Shown: positions 1-10,219 of the stretch, piece by piece
How the letters are laid out: the number at the start of each line of letters is the position of its first letter
Position numbering within the stretch: the first letter of the stretch is position 1
From: Apodemus sylvaticus
Lineage: Eukaryota > Chordata > Mammalia > Rodentia > Muridae
NCBI RefSeq assembly: GCF_947179515.1
Contig: NC_067472.1
Coordinates: forward strand, 80,045,981-80,109,980
Length of the DNA: 64,000 nt
Direction: 5' to 3'
The notes under the pieces: generated by a model
Database searches by the model: none
What the model saw: the letters and a program-made list of their open reading frames with translations, nothing else
Told to the model about the DNA's origin: nothing
Position numbers and translations under genes: made by a program

Positions 1-961
1 AGTGGGTGTTCATGAGCCACTGCTTTTCACTGCCTACTTTCAAACCCAGACCCTGGCAGACCTTTGCAGTACCTATCCTGGAGGAGGATTTAAAAGACTC
101 TCCACACAAACCCTCCAAAGCTGCTCACTTCATGCTCAGCCCACACTCCACCCAGTTCATGCCCGGAGTTATTTGTGTATCTTCAGCACCTCCTCATAGT
201 GTTCTAAGAGGGTGCATTGAAGTGTGCTGTCAAACACAAAAAGAACAAGTACAGGGGATGCCCTGTATGCTTGTGCAGGTTGTGTGCTATATTAATGGAG
301 CCCCCTAGAGGTGGAAGGGCTCTCTTCCAAGCCCCTTAAGATAGGCTGGGTGAGGAGCTGGTCTTTGATCAGCTCTTCCCAGGTTTGTCAGCTTGTCATG
401 ATCAGAAGTCAGAGGGACCAAAAGGAGGGGCCCGGCTTCACAACTTGGAGGTGAGCTGTACTGCAGGTGCGCATGCCTGCAGCAACCCAGGATGCAGATG
501 TTGCAGTGAGGGACAGCCAAGGCCACTTTTATTCCACAGCAAACGTTCTGTGGAGACCTTTCCTGAAAGTCCGGCCCACAGTAAATTGTCGGAAGGCCAA
601 TCCCTTCACTGCCGATTTAATGCCGAGAGCCAGTGATGTTCATCAAAGCTGACAGCATTTTGGTAAACGGCGGCTCTGTTGATTAGGCCACTGTCTACCC
701 AAGTATTACAAGGCTGAGGAAGCCATAAATCTTAATCCACTGATGGCGGCAGAGAGATCTAAGGCCCCGAAGCAGTAAGGGAAAGGCCAGCAGGGATAGA
801 TGCCTAGATAGTACCTGCAGGCCACTCCACAGTAAAGGTGGTGGCTTGGGAGCCTGCTGTATTTATCCAGTCAATCTATAGAGCTCCCAACCCCCACTAA
901 CTGAGCCATGGACAGCAAAAGTGATAGTGTAACCTTATGGGCCCTTTATGGTGGGCCCTGT

Positions 962-1416
962 AGTATAAGAGAAACCCAGAAACTAGGGCAAAGCCATGTC
1001 CCAAACCTGGTGGGGTGGCTTTTAAGAATTAGCCATTGGCTTCTAGGGACATTGTTACTTTAACCTCTGGTTAACCCTTAAGGACAAGGTTATCATGAGT
1101 GGTTCTACAGCCTTCTTGCTAAATGAGTTTCAGGCCTGTACTCTTGAGAAAAAGTCCCTTCTATTGTCGTAGCTAGGCACTAAAGTGTTACTAATTGCTA
1201 GTCTAAACCCAGAAGAAGGGAATTCCATGCACCACTGTCCAGCTGCAGGAAGAAGAGAAACTGTCAGACTGGAACAGCGGACATAAGAAATAAGGAAACC
1301 CACCAGGCAGACAGGGCCAGGGTATGGTCCCATTCCTGGTGGGGTGTCCTTTAAGAATTAGCCACTGGCTACTGGGAACCCTACTACCTTAATCACCTGC
1401 TTCCCTCTGGCTAACC
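962..1416. repeat. Diverged local direct repeat, two units (~962-1078 and ~1281-1416)
   Basis: Both units share a run around 'tttaagaattagcca' preceded by 'cctggtggggtg', with a similar flanking order: a 'cataaga..gaaaccc' start and a 'tctgg(t/c)taacc' end. The units are about 325 bp apart and visibly diverged with small indels. They could be an old tandem duplication or two parts of an unrecognised repeat. Confidence 0.55.
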
Positions 1417-1449
1417 ACAAAGAGGAGCCTAACAAAAAGGGTGGAAAGA

Positions 1450-1560
1450 GCTCGACATGGTGGCTCAAGCCTGCAATCCCAGCATGAGAGAGGTATACAC
1501 AGGAGGATCAAGACTTCAAGGTTAGCTGCAACTGCATAGTAAGTTCAGGACCAGCTTGGG
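1450..1560 (+). mobile_element. Old B1-like SINE fragment
   Basis: The order 'catggtggctcaagcctgca' then 'atcccagca', then a 'gttcaggaccagcttgggct' block matches a degenerate 7SL-derived SINE on the plus strand. It is heavily diverged. Confidence 0.6.
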
Positions 1561-1583
1561 CTGTATTGGAGCAAATGAAGAGC

Positions 1584-1695
1584 TGGGCAGTGGTGCACGC
1601 CTTTTATCCCAGCACTCAGAGAGGCAGAGGCAGGAGGATTTCTGAGTCCAAGGCAAGGCCAAGCTGTCCAACTCCTGTACCCTAGACAACAGGTT
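1584..1695 (+). mobile_element. B1 SINE (diverged)
   Basis: It begins 'gctgggcagtggtgcacgcc', continues through 'atcccagcactcagagaggc' and a 'ggatttctgag' block, then loses similarity. The downstream CA microsatellite may have grown from its tail. Confidence 0.75.
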
Positions 1696-1702
1696 GTAAT
1701 AT

Positions 1703-1731
1703 CACACACACACACACACACACACATACAC
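1703..1731. repeat. (CA)n microsatellite
   Basis: About 12 CA units with one terminal interruption, directly between the B1-like SINE and the ORR1-type LTR. Confidence 0.95.
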
Positions 1732-2045
1732 TGTGGGTTTGAATAAGCAGGAGTGGCACTATTAGGAGATGTGACCTTGTTGGAGGAGTGTGTCACTATG
1801 GGGGTGGGCTTTGAGACTCTTCTAGCTGCCTGGAAGCCAGTCTTCTCCTGTCTACCTTTCAATCAAGATGCAGAACTCTAAGATCCTAGCTGCCACACCT
1901 GCCTGGATGCTGCACTGCTTCCTGCTATGATGATAATGGACCAAACCTCAGAACCTGTAGGCCTGCCACAATTAAATCTTGTCCTTTATAAGAGTTGGCC
2001 TGATTGTGATGTCTTTTCACAGCAATGGAAACCCTAACTAAGACA
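1732..2045 (+). mobile_element. ORR1-type MaLR solo LTR
   Basis: It matches the remembered ORR1 layout: a TG start, 'gagtggcactatt', 'accttgttggagga', 'ctagctgcctggaagccagt', 'gataatggaccaaacctc', a polyadenylation-type 'caattaaatc' block with 'ctttataagagttg', and an 'aaccctaactaagaca' end. No internal retroviral sequence follows, so it is a solo LTR. Related LTRs lie at 33590-33915 and 56760-57137. Confidence 0.85.
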
Positions 2046-3186
2046 CACAGATACACACACTGTTACCAGGCTGTTCAAGGCCAGGCAGGATAAGTGTCAG
2101 ATGACCTCAAGTCACAGCACACTCAGCAGTCAGAACCACACCAAAGTCAACTAGTGGAGTCCAGGCAGTAACCCTGAGTAACACTGATGAGCTGAGACAT
2201 TCAAACAGCTTCTCTTAGAGATCTCAACCAATCCAGGAGTGAGAAACCATCCTGGAGGGTGCAGTGGGTCAGTGAAGCCAGCAGATAGGGCTGTGGGAAG
2301 CAGCAGAGGAGAGCTGTGTGGAGTCAGGAACCCAGTCTCAGAGCTCCCACAAGTCCTAGGGTAAGGGAGTTAGTTAGGGTAGTCCTGTCTACACACAGCA
2401 GCCAAGATCTTTCCAAAGGCAGCTTCCCCCATCTTGGTGCTTCTGGGGAGCCCTTCTACTCAGACTACTGTCCAGACTCCTCAGCTTGTATGCTCAGCCA
2501 TGCAACTGTGAGCCAGGCCCCCAGTGCTTCCTCCTCTCCATCATCATGTGCTGATCATAGCTAATACCTTTCCATCACACTCCTCTATACCTTTCCAAGG
2601 AGACCACAGATCCCCACACTCAGCTCTGCTGAAGTACCCCTGGGCACCTCTGCTGCCTGCCACTGTTCTTCTTGCCTGGCTTTCCTTCATAGTAATTGCC
2701 ATTAACTTGCTGGCTACTGCTGCCTGGCCTGGCCTGGCCTGGCCTCCACTCCCATCCCACAAGTTCCAGGGCAGCAGAGCTGGTCTGCTTCACTTGCAGC
2801 TCTCAGACCAGCAGTAAGGACCCAAAACTTTGACGTGCTCCATAAACGGCCAGGACTGAAGAAAGAGAGAGTGATCGGACATAAGAATGAAGTGCAAAAG
2901 AGACAGCTCAGCAGTCAAGAGAGACTGATATGCAGCCGTGAGGAGCAAGGTTTGCAATCTAGCACCAAGGAACAAGAAGGGCCTCCTGAGCAAAGGCGCA
3001 GCAGAGTGTGGTGGGAAGGCATCAGCATCTTCCAGCTCTAATAGGGCAGAGACAGGAGGATGGCTAGTACTTGATATGTTTCAGCCTAGCTGAGAAAATG
3101 CAAGCCCAGATTCGTCTAAAGAGAGGCTGATTCCATGGATGAGGCAGAGAGTGATGGAGAAGCACACCTGGTGCCTCCTTCTGGCC

Positions 3187-3275
3187 TTTGCACACATACA
3201 TGGCCCCCGGTGCTGCCTTCCAGACTTTGCACACATACATGGCCCCCACAAGTAAAATAAATAGATAAATAGAAA
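3187..3275. repeat. 39-bp tandem duplication in a SINE-like tail
   Basis: A 22-bp block beginning 'tttgcacacatacatggccc' occurs at 3187 and again at 3226, a period of 39. An 'aaataaatagataaataga' stretch follows, resembling the 3' tail of a B2/B3-type SINE. Confidence 0.6.
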
Positions 3276-4199
3276 TGAGAGAATGGAGAGCCTGGAAACC
3301 TCCAGACTGAAAAACCCTCAACACCTGCCCTCCATTTACTCCAACAATGACCAACACAACCTTCATCAGCTCTGTGCCAGGCATGGCAGGAACGTCCACA
3401 GACACTGCCTGGGTGAGCCTCAGCAGCCACCTTCTGAGGCAGGTAACTTACTGACCATCTTCTAGATTAAAAAGCAGGCACCATGAGGACTGGTGGCATA
3501 TCAGAGAGCTACAAGCACTAACCTCATCCTAGCCCCATCACCTGCCATTATGGGCGCCTAGCTGAAGAAACACACCACTTATAGGTTTGTGATGTGACAC
3601 ACCACACACATGCCTTCCCAACAGCTGCAGGAGGTTGTGATGATATAAAGGCAAAGCTCAGAGGGGTCCATTACTGGTTCCAAAGCACACACCAAAGAAG
3701 CAGCCCAAAGCCCATTCTCTTCAGTTCCCAGGAGCCACATTTAAATGCCCTGAAGAGCCAGCTGGGGAGAGAAAGTAAGGTAGAAGAAAGAGCACGTAAG
3801 CTAAATGACATGACTTCTGCTCTGCCAAGCGGCTGAGATGCTGGCAGTGGTACCTCCATGGACTCTTACTGCAGTTCCTCATGGCTCAGGGTCTGTGTGC
3901 AAAGGAGGTCCAGTATCACATTGCCACAGACAGGGAGAACAGAGGGGAGGAGGGGAGGAAGGGCTGGATCATGAAGGCCACAGGTTTTTCAATTGCATCC
4001 CACACTGGCCCCAGACCAGAGAAGAACAGGATCTGTCTTGGCATCCCTGAGGCTGTCCCCACTCTCCCAGCTGTCCTGGGCAGCATCTCTCCTGGAGGCC
4101 AGGGCAGACAAGTGTGCACTGTGGGCCGAAGGCCTCCTGCAGCCTGCCCAGCTCACCAGCCCCGGGGACCATGCATGCACCACACTCAGCCTGAGCTTT

Positions 4200-4440
4200 C
4201 TATTTAAACAGCAGTCCCTATTGTTAGGCACTGAGTGACCCCTGACTGCTGCAGTGCAGAAGGGCAATTATAGCAGAGAGGCTTTGGGAGGCAAGGGGAA
4301 ATTAGCCCTGATTAAGTCTTGTGAAGTGGGGAGTCACAGGAGAGATGGGAGGGATGCTAATTAATCTTAGGCCAAGCCTTTTAAATTGCACAGACTCAGA
4401 GGCTAGCCATTAAGTCACAGTCTAAGACACAAATATGGCT
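4200..4440. promoter_or_regulatory. Candidate intronic regulatory island (repeat-poor, AT-motif rich)
   Basis: This repeat-free stretch is rich in homeodomain-type TAAT cores, for example 'gctaattaatctta', 'gaaattagccctgattaag' and 'gccattaagtca'. Such composition is typical of conserved developmental enhancers. That is inference, because no alignment was possible. Confidence 0.25.
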
Positions 4441-4689
4441 CGTGATAATAGGAAGCACTCCAACGAGCAGAAGAGCTGTGTAGAGTGAGGCAAGCAAGAA
4501 AGGCCTCATTAACAAGAAATTACCATTCATGGCTGGGGACAGACACAAGTGCCCAGGCTAGTGCCCTGTGGGCCTGCTCTTCAGACCCCAGCTGCAGCAG
4601 GCACAACTGTTTCCAGTGAGGATAGTGGGAAGATGCTCTCAGCACAGCAACAGGCCCAAACCATACCCCAACCCAGCCTCTTTCCTTAC

Positions 4690-4865
4690 GGGTCATGTAA
4701 CCCTGAACAAGTGTCTTTGGGTCTCTGGGTCTCTATTTCCATGGCAACACCATGAGGACACACATCAACTAGTTGGCTGTTGTGAAGATATGCTAGCACA
4801 CGGAAGCAAGCACACGGAAGCCTTTACTGCAGTCTACTGTAAAGTGCAGTGCCTGACTTTCCTCA
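4690..4865 (+). mobile_element. MIR SINE
   Basis: The order 'gtaaccctgaacaagt', 'tctctgggtctctatttcca', 'ggctgttgtgaagat' and 'aaagtgcagtgcctgac' follows the ancient mammalian MIR core and tail on the plus strand. Confidence 0.65.
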
Positions 4866-5089
4866 CACACAGATTAGTAACAACAACGATTCTGCCAATC
4901 TGTGTGCTATAAGGCCATCTTAATGTGCAAAACATGTGACGGGAACTAAGACCACACGACCCAACCTCAAGCACATACATGGCACAGTGACACTTGGGCA
5001 CACTAGGCAGCTCCATACATAGACACAACTGCTTCCAAGGAAGCTAGTAAGGGACCAAAGAAAGGCCTAGGTGGGCAAGAAGATGGAAC

Positions 5090-5195
5090 TCAGAGCCAAA
5101 GATCTGATTCTTCCACTTCTTAGCCATGAGCTTGGGCAGGTTGCTGAGATTTTCTAAGCATCTCTCTCTTCTGCTCTTAAATACAAGAGGACAAG
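5090..5195 (+). mobile_element. MIR SINE
   Basis: 'gattcttccacttcttagcc', 'gagcttgggcaggttgctga' and 'tctctcttctgctcttaaat' match the MIR core on the plus strand. A MIR-like tail ('cacagtaggtattggataaa') appears near 5398 and may be part of another copy. Confidence 0.7.
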
Positions 5196-5639
5196 GTGAG
5201 AAGCCAGGCTTCGGGTGTGCTGTGAGCATAAAGCAGAGGGGCTGTGTTTAGCGGAGACAGAGCTGGGACTCAGGGGCAGGACTCAGCAACACAGGCTGTG
5301 CCTCAGCAACGTTGGCAGCCATCTAAATGGGCATGTTAGTTCACCAGGGCAGGGATGTGTCCTGATCACTTGATTTATCTATGCTATGCATCACACACAG
5401 TAGGTATTGGATAAAAAGCCAATTGCTAAATGAGCCCTCAAGAATGAGCATAGCTCTGCTCTTACTCTACTCCAGTAGGTGCCGGAGGTCCCGGGCAGAA
5501 GGAGGACCCTGCAACAGGTTGGTACCCCAGAAGCCGTCCCTGCAGAGAGGGTGCCCTACAGTGCCTAGAACAGTCACCAAGCTCATGGGGCTTAAACGCT
5601 TCACAGGTCCACCCTTCATCCTAACGCAAGTTCCCAGAC

Positions 5640-5737
5640 CTGGTGCCATCCCCGGCGTTGGACTTTTCCCGGTGCTGTCCTGGAGCTGCGTCTTAAAACT
5701 TCTTCGGCTTCTCGGAACAGGGTTCTTCGCCCATAAT
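5640..5737 (-). CDS. Katnip: Katnip coding exon 5 (numbering provisional)
   Basis: This 98-nt minus-strand exon follows a strong acceptor (pyrimidine tract then 'tgttgcag'). Its first two bases complete an Asp codon begun by the previous exon. It then reads 32 codons from YGRRTLFREAEE through a basic run, LRRSSRTAP, to RRGWHQ. From memory this matches the human KATNIP segment DYGRRTLFREAEEALRRSSR and what follows, where the next residues begin a new block. The reading frame stops shortly past the exon, so it must end here. The donor, CAG|gtctgg, is poor at +3 and +4. The block is arginine-rich and predicted disordered or helical; I see no catalytic domain. Confidence 0.85.
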
Positions 5738-6079
5738 CTGCAACAAAGACAGAGAAGCAGCTAGTGAGACATGGAAGGCAAGTTCACATTGAAGTTATGA
5801 AGCCTACATCTGCAATCCATTCCAGCTGCTCAAGGTCATCCTATGAGGGATGCATCTGCCTGAAGTAAGCTGCGAGCAAGCCAATGCCCAGGAGAAAGTG
5901 TAAGAGTTGCAGAATGTCTATAAGATGATATGCTTAATGTCGTATCAGGCAGATCTCCGGGCACAAAAAGCCACCACCAAACAGACATATGGTGTCGTTC
6001 TTACAGCAGGCAGCCATGTGTAAAAGACAGTGGATGGAGACATATTTGAGGAATGAATAAATAAATATACTGCTGGGTC

Positions 6080-6660
6080 CCAAGTTAAGATAATCTTGTT
6101 TTCAGTTCCTCCTAATTCTACCAACTAGCGGCATGCCCACAATGAAAGCTAGAGGAGTCATGCCACAGGGGCTACAGAGCTCCTGGTAAACTGCATTTAG
6201 ATACTGCAGTGGCTCTCTGGGGGATATTTTGGGATATCACTCCTCTGGTCCCTTTGCTGATGTGTTTATTTTTCTAGTATTAATGGCTTGGAAGCTTCCC
6301 ACACCTAGGAGGCAATGAATTATAATAATACAGAGAGACCAAGTAGATTCCTCGGAGTAACGCGGTCAACCTGAGCCTGGTCCCACCTGTTCAACAGGTC
6401 TATCCATTCAATACCAAATTATTTCCAGTGTGATGGATAGGCGTTTCCATCACACACATGAAATCCCTTTAAAGCGTGAAGGAGCTGGATTAGCTAAATG
6501 TAAAAAGGTACGGTGGAATCAAATATTTCATAGGTGTTAGGTATTAAAGTTAATATGTGCATATCAGCTATTATTTAAAATTGCCCTTAAAATCATGGAC
6601 ATTAGAGCCATAGGCAATGTAAAAACTAGAAAGTTCTTGCTCTAGCTACCTTTGGTTTTA
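6080..6660. promoter_or_regulatory. Candidate intronic regulatory island
   Basis: A repeat-free stretch of about 580 bp with TAAT cores ('gcaatgaattataataatac', 'ccaaattatttccag'), an E-box palindrome (ACCTGT at 6385-6390, ACAGGT at 6394-6399) and an unusually CpG-containing patch ('taacgcggtcaacc'). It lies about 360 bp from exon 4. Its enhancer role is inference only. Confidence 0.25.
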
Positions 6661-6707
6661 GGCATGGAGACCAAACCTAGTTTGAAAAGGAGTAAAAAGG
6701 GATTTAA

Positions 6708-6770
6708 GCTTGGAGTGGTTTCTTCGCATGTGTGAGGCTCTGGGCTCCATCCCTAGCACCTTAAAGAATA
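6708..6770 (+). mobile_element. ID-like SINE fragment
   Basis: 'ggctctgggctccatcccta' followed by 'gcacc' matches the B-box half of an ID/B4-type tRNA-derived SINE. It is diverged. Confidence 0.5.
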
Positions 6771-6885
6771 TTTCTCTTCCTTGCTCTTAGGAGCTCTTGC
6801 TAGCCAGGTGGGTACAGTTAACTCATTTGCTGGTGAGTTCATGCATACAGGATGTTTTCAAAATCTCTAACTTATCTCTTTGTTT

Positions 6886-6966
6886 TCTTTTGCAGTACTG
6901 GGGACTCAAACCCAGGGCTTTGTTTCCATTAGGCAGGTGCTCTACCAGTGAGCTATATCCCATGCC
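6886..6966 (-). mobile_element. ID/B4-type SINE
   Basis: 'gtactggggactcaaaccca', 'gggctttg' and 'ggtgctctaccagtgagcta' are the reverse complement of the ID tRNA-like head (B box then A box). An older, diverged copy. Confidence 0.7.
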
Positions 6967-7018
6967 TTAATTTTTAACTAAAAATGCTGCTGCCTGGCCT
7001 GGGAGGCTCTGCACTCAC

Positions 7019-7188
7019 CTTGTGACCCCTCGGCCTGTGAGGCACTTCTGGAGAAGTCTGTGTGCACAGCTTTCCGTGGGGATGTTTTCAGCTCTGAATT
7101 GGCCCCGTTGACATAGACAGAGAAACCTTGCTCCAAGTGCTCCAGCCTCAGCTGCACAGGGTCCTTGGCTTTCAAATGCTTTAGTATC
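7019..7188 (-). CDS. Katnip: Katnip coding exon 4 (numbering provisional)
   Basis: A 170-nt minus-strand exon with a strong acceptor (T-rich tract, 'ctcttccag') and a strong donor ('CAAG|gtgagtgc'). Its first base completes an Arg codon. Fifty-six codons follow, from ILKHLKAKDPVQLRLEHLEQ through GFSVYVNGANSELK to a Ser/Arg-rich stretch SPRKAVHTDFSRSAS. One final base starts the Asp codon finished in exon 5. The start continues the heptad-like helix begun in exon 3 (DEYLILLQQRNR). The order and residues agree with remembered human KATNIP (KIAA0556), which has SPRKAIHSDFSRSAS here. KATNIP is reported to bind katanin and microtubules at the ciliary base. Confidence 0.9.
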
Positions 7189-7292
7189 CTGGAAGAGAAA
7201 AAAAGTCATCTGCCTGGATCCCAGCAATGCATGCTCCTCCAAGTCCCCAAGGCCAGCAGTAAAGTGCTTTGGCGAGCTGATAGCAATGTCTC

Positions 7293-7652
7293 TGTGATGG
7301 TTTAAGTGAGAATGGCCCCATTGGCTCATGTGTTTAGATATCTAGTGCCCAGTTGGTAGAACTGTTTGGGAAAAATTAAGAAGCATGGCCTTGTTGGAGG
7401 AGATGTGTCACTAGGGGTCAGGCTTTGAGGTTTCAAAAGATTCCTACCATGACCACTGTATTTCTTCTCTGCTTCATGTACGTGGGTCAGGATGTGAGCT
7501 CTCTGTCACTGCTCAAGTGCAATGTCTCCTGTCTGCTGCCATGATGGTAAAGGATTCTTACCACTCTGAAACTGTGAGCCCAATTAAACACTTTCTCCTT
7601 CAAGTTGCCTCAGCCATGTGTTTACCACAGCAATTTAAAAGTAGCTGAGACA
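7293..7652 (+). mobile_element. MaLR solo LTR, MT-type
   Basis: It starts 'tgtgatggtttaagtgagaa', then 'cagttggtagaactgtttgg', 'ccttgttggaggagatgtgt', 'tttgaggtttcaaaag', 'caggatgtgagctctc', 'gaaactgtgagccc' and an 'aattaaaca' poly(A)-type site, ending 'agctgagaca'. This is the usual rodent MaLR order. Subfamily is assigned from memory, and no internal sequence is present. Confidence 0.75.
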
Positions 7653-7857
7653 ATCCTTAACTCACTGCTGATATGACACTGTCTTTTGTCTCAAGACAGT
7701 ATGCATTGTCTTCATTAGCCCCTCCCAGAACCATGGCTACAGGATACCTGATTCTTAGAGTCTTTACACCTTCATACATCACAGTAATTAGATTCTCAAG
7801 TCAACAAGTGGGCTTCACCTTTAGTGATTAATTGCCCAGCAAGTTGGTAAAACTTTT

Positions 7858-8516
7858 TTTAAAAATATTTTTATTTTCTATATTCTTTGTTTACATTCCA
7901 AATGATTTCCCCTTTCCCAGATCCCCTCTTCCCATATGTCCCATAAACCTTCTTCTCTCCATCCATTCTCCAATCACCTCCCTCCTTTTTCTCTGTCCAT
8001 ATATTCCTCTCCAATGCTAGATCAATCCTTTCCAGGATCAGGACCCTCTCCATACTTCTTCATGGGAGTCATTTGTTATGCGATTTGTGCCTTGGGTATT
8101 CAGGGCTTCTGGGCTGATTAATATCCACTGATCAGAGATTGCATTCCATGTGTATACTTTTGTGATTGGGTTACCTCACTTAGGATGATATTTTCCAGAT
8201 CAAACCATTTGCCTAAAAATTTTGTGAATTCATTGTTTCTAATTGCTGAGTAGTATTCCATTGTGTAAATATACCACATATTCTGTATCCATTCCTTCTT
8301 TGAGGTTCTTTCCAGCTTCTGGCTATTATAAATAAGGCTGCTATGAACATAATGGAGCATGTGTCTTTATTGCATGCTGGGGAATCCTTTCGGTATATGC
8401 CCAGGAGAGGTATAGCAGGGTCCTCCGGAAGTGTCATGTCCAGTTTTCTGAGGAACCGCCAGACTGATTTCCAAAGTGGTTGTACCATCTTACAGCCCCA
8501 CCATCAGTGGAGGAGT
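7858..8516 (-). mobile_element. L1 retrotransposon 3' fragment with intact target-site duplications
   Basis: On the minus strand this encodes the degenerate C-terminal end of the L1 ORF2 reverse-transcriptase protein. Recognisable blocks are WKSVWRFLRKLD, DPAIPLLGIY, FIAALFIIARSWKEP and WYIYTMEYYSAI. The frame shifts and ends with SLISGY, followed by a short 3' UTR and a tail at the 7858 side. It is flanked by an exact 15-bp duplication 'gttggtaaaactttt' at 7843-7857 and 8517-8531. This shows a single 5'-truncated insertion with no later loss. It is dead: truncated and frameshifted. Confidence 0.92.
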
Positions 8517-8532
8517 GTTGGTAAAACTTTTA

Positions 8533-8744
8533 AATGTATGGTATTATATGTATGGCTGTTTTGCCTACATTTATGTCTGTGTACCACATGTGTGTCTGGT
8601 GCCTATGGAGGTCAGAAGAAAGTGTTAGGTCCCTGGACCTGGAGTTACAGAGGGTTGTGAGCCTCTACAGAGGTGTTAGAATAGAATCCAGGTCCTCTGG
8701 CAGAGCAGTCAATGCTCAGAACTGCTGAGCTACCTTTCCAGGCC
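8533..8744 (-). mobile_element. B3 SINE
   Basis: 'gctgttttgcctacatttat', 'gtaccacatgtgtgtctggt', 'gcctatggaggtcagaagaa' and 'tgctgagctacctttccagg' are the reverse complement of a B3 element. It abuts the L1 target-site duplication. Confidence 0.85.
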
Positions 8745-8984
8745 CCAAGTTAACAAAATTTTAATATAATACTCATCATATTGGGGTGAGCACTGTATGC
8801 CAAATCCGACTCTCAACACGGTGACTTTAGGTCATGGTCCTAGAAGCCATCATGAATACAGAACTACCCTGTACTGACCCATTGCTCTAGGGAGAAATTG
8901 GAAAAGGTTCTTGCCAGCTCTGGCCACAGCATTTCATCAGCTGGTCATCCAATCATCATGCTTGGATTTGTGTTTAAAGGCACC

Positions 8985-9290
8985 TTCCTGCCAGGCCTGC
9001 TGGTTATGCCTATAATCCCATCTCTGGGAACAGGAGGGTTGAAATGATTGTGCAGCCAGCCTGGGCTAAAAAAGTGAGGTTCTGCCACAAAACAAAAGTA
9101 AAAACACCTGGCTGGGGACAGCTCAGCTGGAACAGTGGTTGCCTTGCAACCGTAAGGACCTGAGTTTGGTCCCCAGACTCTGTAGCATAGGCCTTTAATC
9201 CCAATACTCAGGAGACAGAGGCATCTCTGTGCATTCCAAGCTAGCCAAGCTACATAGTGAGACCTGGTCTCAAAAGTCAAAACAACAAAC
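8985..9290 (+). mobile_element. B1-like plus B4-like SINE pair
   Basis: The first part (to ~9110) reads 'ggttatgcctataatccca' and 'gcagccagcctgggct', a diverged B1. The second (9112-9290) begins with an ID-like head ('gctggggacagctcagctgg', 'gacctgagtttggtcccca'), runs into a B1-like half and ends 'gagacctggtctcaaaa', the B4 layout. Confidence 0.65.
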
Positions 9291-9440
9291 CAACAAAGCC
9301 AGGCTGAGGGGAGAGAGACAAGCACATGCTGGTGCTCAATGCCCAGCCACTCCAGCCAATCACCGTGTTCCAGGCTAGTATGGGACTTTGTCTCAAAAAC
9401 AAAGTGGATGGTGCCCATGGAACAAAATAGACTCCAATTT

Positions 9441-9442
<2 letters not shown>

Positions 9443-9473
<31 letters not shown>
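9443..9473. repeat. (CA)n microsatellite
   Basis: About 15 uninterrupted AC dinucleotides. Confidence 0.97.
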
Positions 9474-9476
<3 letters not shown>

Positions 9477-9724
9477 CTGGAGCCAGCTGAAACAACGAAA
9501 GTATCAAGCAAAGCACAAAGCTGCAAACCAAGACGCTTAGTGTCCCTAAGAAAGACAGTGAAGGCCAAACGCTCCTGGCTTTGTCTTTTCAAACAAGTGT
9601 GCTAGCCTTGTTCATCTCTGAGTGGCTTCGAGTACACAGGAATGCCGATAAACATGTTTCTGTGAGCTGCCAATCACAGACAGAACACGAGGTAAGTTCC
9701 AGCTGAGGAAGACATTACTCCTCA

Positions 9725-9850
9725 CAGGTACTTTAGCACTCCATTCCACAGACAAGGAAAGTGAGACACAGATGGGTAAGGAACCTGCCCAAGGTCACCC
9801 AGCTGTTCTGTGGCAGGACTGAGATGCAGACTTTGGGCACTTTAACTCGA
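9725..9850 (-). mobile_element. MIR SINE
   Basis: 'cacagacaaggaaagtgaga', 'cctgcccaaggtcacccagc' and 'tgtggcaggactgagatgca' match the reverse complement of the MIR core. This is one of the better preserved MIRs here. Confidence 0.75.
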
Positions 9851-10219
9851 GTCATCACTGCGGACATGTCACTCCTGGAGCTTGTGAGGCAGGATGGCAA
9901 CTGGCAAACTCAGACACTGCTGCCAGCTCCCAGCCCCTGCTCAGGAGGACTAGGAAGACATAGACAACGCTGCGTAACTGAGCTTCTCCCAGAAAGTACA
10001 TTCCAGCACTCCTCCAGCACTAACCCTGGGCATGGGAAAGGTTAGTACTGAGACCAACGAATCCCGAATGCAAGCCAGCACCTGAGGCCAGGGAGTAGAG
10101 GTGAGGACACCGCTAAGGCCATCCCAGGAAAGACCCCAGGACACACTGTGGTCCCCTCACCAGGTGGGGGTGGGCAGCACTCAGTGAAATGTTCTCCTGC
10201 CAAGCATGAGGCCTGAACC

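Larger units (their letters stand above)
1..5639 (-). other. Katnip: Katnip intron 5 (partial, 5' part)
   Basis: This is intronic sequence downstream of the exon ending at 5640 on the minus strand. I searched it for the next expected coding block and found none, so the next exon probably lies outside the window. It holds a diverged local direct repeat, two B1-like SINEs, an ORR1-type LTR and two MIRs, listed separately. In 1-960, 2060-3180, 3280-4200 and 5200-5630 I see no gene or clear repeat. Open frames there lack splice signals, family resemblance or codon bias. Confidence 0.75.
5738..7018 (-). other. Katnip: Katnip intron 4
   Basis: This 1281-bp intron runs between the donor 'gtgagtgc' at 7018 and the acceptor 'tttgttgcag' ending at 5738. 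It contains two ID-like SINE pieces and a repeat-poor AT-rich island (6080-6660). Between 5738 and 6080 I see nothing recognisable. Confidence 0.85.

Noticed and set aside
5381..5764. 127-residue plus-strand frame overlapping exon 5
   Set aside because: It is antisense to a supported Katnip exon and has no initiator or homology support of its own.
8945..9605. 215-residue minus-strand frame
   Set aside because: Covers B1-like and B4-like SINEs and a CA run. The residues are typical SINE translation (e.g. ETRSHYVAWL); not a gene.
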